DNA from: Clostridium sp. C2-6-12
Lineage (GTDB): Bacteria; Bacillota; Clostridia; Clostridiales; Clostridiaceae
DNA: 64,000 nt
Reading direction: 5' to 3'
Assembly: GCF_009928485.1 (NCBI RefSeq)
Contig: NZ_JAABNP010000014.1
Coordinates: 1-64,000, forward strand
Below, piece after piece: positions 61,623-64,000 of the stretch. Under the pieces are notes generated by a model. That model ran no database searches. It saw nothing but the letters and a program-made list of their open reading frames with translations, and was not told the origin of the DNA. How positions within the stretch are numbered: the first letter of the stretch is position 1; each line of letters starts with the position of its first letter. The translations under genes were made by a program, and so were the position numbers.

Positions 61623-62468
61623 TTATTTGGGAAGAACAATTTCAAAGGAAGTTCTTTTTTCGTTTGAAATAACCGAAATTGAACCATTAAATTTTTCAAC
61701 AATATCTTTAACTATAACAAGACCTAGACCTTCACCCTGTTTATCTTTAGTAGTAAAACCTTCTTTGAATATATTATTCATAATTTCTTTAGGTATAATA
61801 TCTCCATTATTTGAGATGTTGATTCTTATATTTTCTAAGTTTTCTGCAAATTCTACAAGCATATATCTATCATTAGGTTTTTCTTTTAAAGCAAAGATAC
61901 CATTGTCTATTATATTTCCAATCACCCTGCAAAATTCCCATGGTTCCATATTTAGTGATTTTAAATCACTTTTAATTTCAAGTTCCATTTCAATGTTATT
62001 ATTTTCTGCCATTTGCAATTTCGCTTGAAGTAGAGCATTTACAGCTGGCTTAGAAGTTTTTAATGCCTTGCTGACTCTAACAATATCCTTGTAAACAGGT
62101 TCAATATATTTTCTTGCCTCATCAAATTCTTCAAGTTCCATTAAGGAATAAATAACTTGAATGTGATTTAAATAATCATGTCTCTGGCTACGAAGTGTTT
62201 TATTGAAGTTTTCAAGATAATTTATAGTATCTATTAAGTTGCTGCTGCCTTTCTTAAATAAAAGGCTATAAAATATTATTCCTGTAATAATACTATTAAC
62301 GCCTGTACTTATTGCAATAGCATAAATAATAAAATTTCCTTCAATCATATATGGATTATTATTTTTGAAATAAATAAATAATGAGACAAAAACTACTTGT
62401 ATTATATTCAAAAGTATAGATACTAAAATTATTTTGGATATATTGTAGGTTTGTTTTTTTAATGTCAT
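61623..62468 (-). CDS. GHKL/Spo0B-type sensor histidine kinase
   Basis: 281 residues with two membrane helices (about 12-34 and 45-71) and almost no external sensor, so the signal is probably in the membrane. The phospho-acceptor is H97 in SQRHDYLNHIQVIYSLMELEEFDEARKYI, the Spo0B-like form seen in kinases paired with LytTR regulators; ATP binding shows NIIDNGIFAL and GEGLGLVIVKDIVEKFNG. The LytTR regulator at 58724-59467 is the likely partner. Between them sit nfeD, floA and an Asn-rich gene. Start ATG with AAGGAGTG. Confidence 0.85.
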   Translation of the reverse strand: MTLKKQTYNISKIILVSILLNIIQVVFVSLFIYFKNNNPYMIEGNFIIYAIAISTGVNSIITGIIFYSLLFKKGSSNLIDTINYLENFNKTLRSQRHDYLNHIQVIYSLMELEEFDEARKYIEPVYKDIVRVSKALKTSKPAVNALLQAKLQMAENNNIEMELEIKSDLKSLNMEPWEFCRVIGNIIDNGIFALKEKPNDRYMLVEFAENLENIRINISNNGDIIPKEIMNNIFKEGFTTKDKQGEGLGLVIVKDIVEKFNGSISVISNEKRTSFEIVLPK

Positions 62469-62650
62469 ATGCTCACTCCTTATTAATATATTTTACCATA
62501 TTTTATATTGATTTAGGGAAAATATAGATTGAATAATATAATTTGACTTCTGAAAATTAAGCTAAGTAGGATAGTAAAGCTACAAATGTTTTGATATTCT
62601 TTAATATATTTAAAAATAATTTAGGTTTAAATAATTTACTTTATTGCATA

Positions 62651-62701
62651 TTGACATGAATTTTAATTTAGCCTATAATAAAAAAATGTTAGAAGTCTAA
62701 C
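62651..62701 (+). promoter_or_regulatory. Perfect sigma-A promoter with MarR-type operator
   Basis: TTGACA (62651-62656), 17 bases, TATAAT (62674-62679). Immediately after it GTTAGAAGTCTAAC (62688-62701) has 6-base inverted arms and covers the expected transcription start. A related site lies before the ABC gene at 63182-63195. Confidence 0.75.
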
Positions 62702-62723
62702 AAATTATACAGGAGCGTGAAGT

Positions 62724-63155
62724 ATGGATAAAAGAATACATATTGGGAAAAAAATAATTATTTTATCTGCAAAAATTCGTAGGAAACTGGATAATGAAAC
62801 TGCAAAATATGGTATAACAGGTGTTCAAGGCAGGATACTTGGTTTTATTAGCCATAATTCTGAGAAAAGAGATATATTCCAAAAAGACATAGAAGAAGAG
62901 CTTGATGTTAGACGTTCTTCTGTGACAAGTGTACTTCAATTAATGGAGAAGAAGGGTATCTTAGAAAGAGTGAGTGTTTCCAAAGATGCAAGATTAAAGA
63001 AGTTAGTTCTTACTGAAAAAGGTAAAGAAATTCAAAGAAATGTTCATGACCATATTTTAGAGCTTGATAAATCCTTGAGGGACGAATTAAGCGATGAAGA
63101 GTTTGATCAATTAGTTTCATTAATTGATAGATTATCCAATAAAATTGCTGATTAG
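62724..63155 (+). CDS. MarR-family transcriptional regulator
   Basis: 143 residues. The winged helix spans about 45-110 (FQKDIEEELDVRRSSVTSVLQLMEKKGILERVSVSKDARLKKLVLTEKG), flanked by dimerisation helices. Ribosome binding site CAGGAGCG. Its own promoter overlaps a GTTAGA-AG-TCTAAC palindrome and a similar palindrome lies in the 55 bases between it and the ABC exporter gene, so it most likely represses itself and the exporter and responds to an exported compound. Confidence 0.85.
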   Translation: MDKRIHIGKKIIILSAKIRRKLDNETAKYGITGVQGRILGFISHNSEKRDIFQKDIEEELDVRRSSVTSVLQLMEKKGILERVSVSKDARLKKLVLTEKGKEIQRNVHDHILELDKSLRDELSDEEFDQLVSLIDRLSNKIAD

Positions 63156-63181
63156 GGCAAATTTTTTTTGAAAAAATATTA

Positions 63182-63195
63182 GTTAGAAACCTAAC
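63182..63195. promoter_or_regulatory. Second MarR-type operator, before the ABC exporter
   Basis: GTTAGAAACCTAAC has 5-base inverted arms GTTAG/CTAAC and shares 12 of 14 bases with the site at 62688-62701. It ends just before the AAAGGAGG ribosome binding site of the ABC gene, so binding could block transcription between the two genes. Confidence 0.65.
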
Positions 63196-63210
63196 AAAAG
63201 GAGGATTATT

Positions 63211-64000
63211 ATGATAAAAAAATTAGCTGGTTATATAGCTGAATTTAAAAGAGACACAATGTTAACACCATTATTTGTTGCACTAGAAGCAATAATGGAA
63301 ACAATTATTCCTGTATTAATGGCATCAATAATTGATAATGGAGTAAATAAAGGAAATATGAAATATGTATATAGCTTTGGAGCTATAATGCTAGGTGCAT
63401 CTTTTATGTCTCTTGCATGTGGTGTTTTATCAGGAAAATTTGCAGCTAGTGCTTCAACTGGTTTTGCTAGAAATTTACGAAAAGGAATGTATTACAATAT
63501 ACAAGATTTTGCTTTTTCGAATATAGATAAGTATTCTACAGCAGGACTTATAACAAGACTTACAACAGATGTAACCAATGTTCAAAATGCTTTTCAAATG
63601 TTAATAAGAATGTTTGTAAGAGCACCATTTATGCTTATTTTTGCAATGTCAATGAGCTTTTATATTAATTCAAGATTGGCTTTGGTATTTTTAGGAGCAA
63701 TAATTTTCTTAGGATTGGTATTATATTTTGTAATGACAAAAGCACATCCATATTTTTTGGAAGTTTTTAAGAAATATGATGATTTAAATGCTAGTGTACA
63801 AGAAAATTTAACTGCTATTAGAACTGTAAAGGCGTATGTAAGAGAAGAGCATGAAACAAACAAGTTTTATAAAGCTTCAGAAACTTTATATAACTTTTTT
63901 ATAAGAGCTGAAAAATTAATAATAATTAATGGACCAGCTATGCAGTTTGCAGTTTATACTTGTATTTTACTTCTTTCTTGGCTTGGAGCAAAGATGATAG
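63211..64000 (+). CDS. ABC exporter, N-terminal part (cut by window edge)
   Basis: 263 codons are visible, starting at ATG 63211 with AAAGGAGG 8 bases before it. The segment is the membrane domain of a fused (half-transporter) ABC exporter: LTPLFVALEAIMETIIPVLMASIIDNGVNKGN, helix 2, then FSNIDKYSTAGLITRLTTDVTNVQNAFQMLIRMFVRAPFML, and LNASVQENLTAIRTVKAYVREEHE, the coupling-helix region. The nucleotide-binding domain lies beyond the window. In clostridia such MarR-controlled genes usually occur as a pair forming a heterodimeric multidrug exporter; the partner cannot be seen. Confidence 0.85.
   Translation, partial: MIKKLAGYIAEFKRDTMLTPLFVALEAIMETIIPVLMASIIDNGVNKGNMKYVYSFGAIMLGASFMSLACGVLSGKFAASASTGFARNLRKGMYYNIQDFAFSNIDKYSTAGLITRLTTDVTNVQNAFQMLIRMFVRAPFMLIFAMSMSFYINSRLALVFLGAIIFLGLVLYFVMTKAHPYFLEVFKKYDDLNASVQENLTAIRTVKAYVREEHETNKFYKASETLYNFFIRAEKLIIINGPAMQFAVYTCILLLSWLGAKMI

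Noticed and set aside
61627..62028. Plus-strand ORF of 133 codons inside the GHKL kinase gene
   Set aside because: Antisense shadow, no ribosome binding site.

Overview
The window is AT-rich, densely coded, and looks like chromosome of a saccharolytic, strictly anaerobic Clostridium (sensu stricto, C. beijerinckii-like). The grounds are strong AGGAGG-type ribosome binding sites, frequent TTG/GTG starts, hairpin-plus-T terminators, secreted xylan and starch enzymes, soluble Fe-S proteins and the regulator families seen. The species is inference. I saw no rRNA, tRNA, insertion sequence, phage or CRISPR array.

Layout. 1-4.7 kb: start of a minus-strand gene behind a possible leader peptide, an ArAE-type membrane protein, an MBL-fold lactonase-like hydrolase, a zinc ribbon, an HD protein and an AraC-VOC fusion. 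5.0-8.2 kb: ECF sigma/anti-sigma pair whose sigma seems to start at AUA, an MFS exporter and a short repeat cluster. 8.2-10.6 kb: a long attenuator-like leader before an accessory RsgA-type GTPase and a double-GNAT protein. 11-19.3 kb: two paralogous L,D-transpeptidases enclosing an amine oxidase and a secreted xylanase (GH10) / arabinofuranosidase (GH43-CBM6) pair. 19.4-23.8 kb: homocysteine methyltransferase with a divergent amino-acid permease, then trxB-tpx. 24-27.7 kb: a two-adaptor EmrAB-like efflux operon with its MarR regulator. 28-37 kb: a LacI regulator behind a 36-bp perfect palindrome, transporters, a LysE-HxlR-GNAT operon and an Fe-S protein. 37-41 kb: radical SAM protein, a likely small RNA, and an acetamidase/formamidase paired with an unusual HTH protein that resembles a degenerate F1-ATPase beta subunit.

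41-49 kb: a PAS/GGDEF-like/EAL protein, a DinB-like protein, a HAD hydrolase, an AraC-GyrI-like regulator, a stand-alone fabF and a soluble chemotaxis-type transducer. 49-53 kb: a secreted/membrane zincin with a ComEA-like HhH module, immediately followed by an OmpR-type two-component system. 53-58.3 kb: Gfo/Idh/MocA oxidoreductase, YdcF, type I pullulanase. 58.3-62.5 kb (minus): LytTR regulator, Asn-rich protein, FloA flotillin, NfeD and a GHKL kinase, so that a two-component pair brackets a membrane-microdomain module. 62.6-64 kb: a MarR gene and a truncated ABC exporter sharing a GTTAG-N4-CTAAC-type operator.

The strongest candidates for undescribed biology are (1) the HTH/AtpD-like protein at 39609-40658 with its nested symmetric operator, (2) the zincin-HhH-membrane protein coupled to a two-component system at 49067-52935, and (3) the attenuator-controlled accessory RsgA at 8195-9743. 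All functions are read from sequence motifs without database searches.
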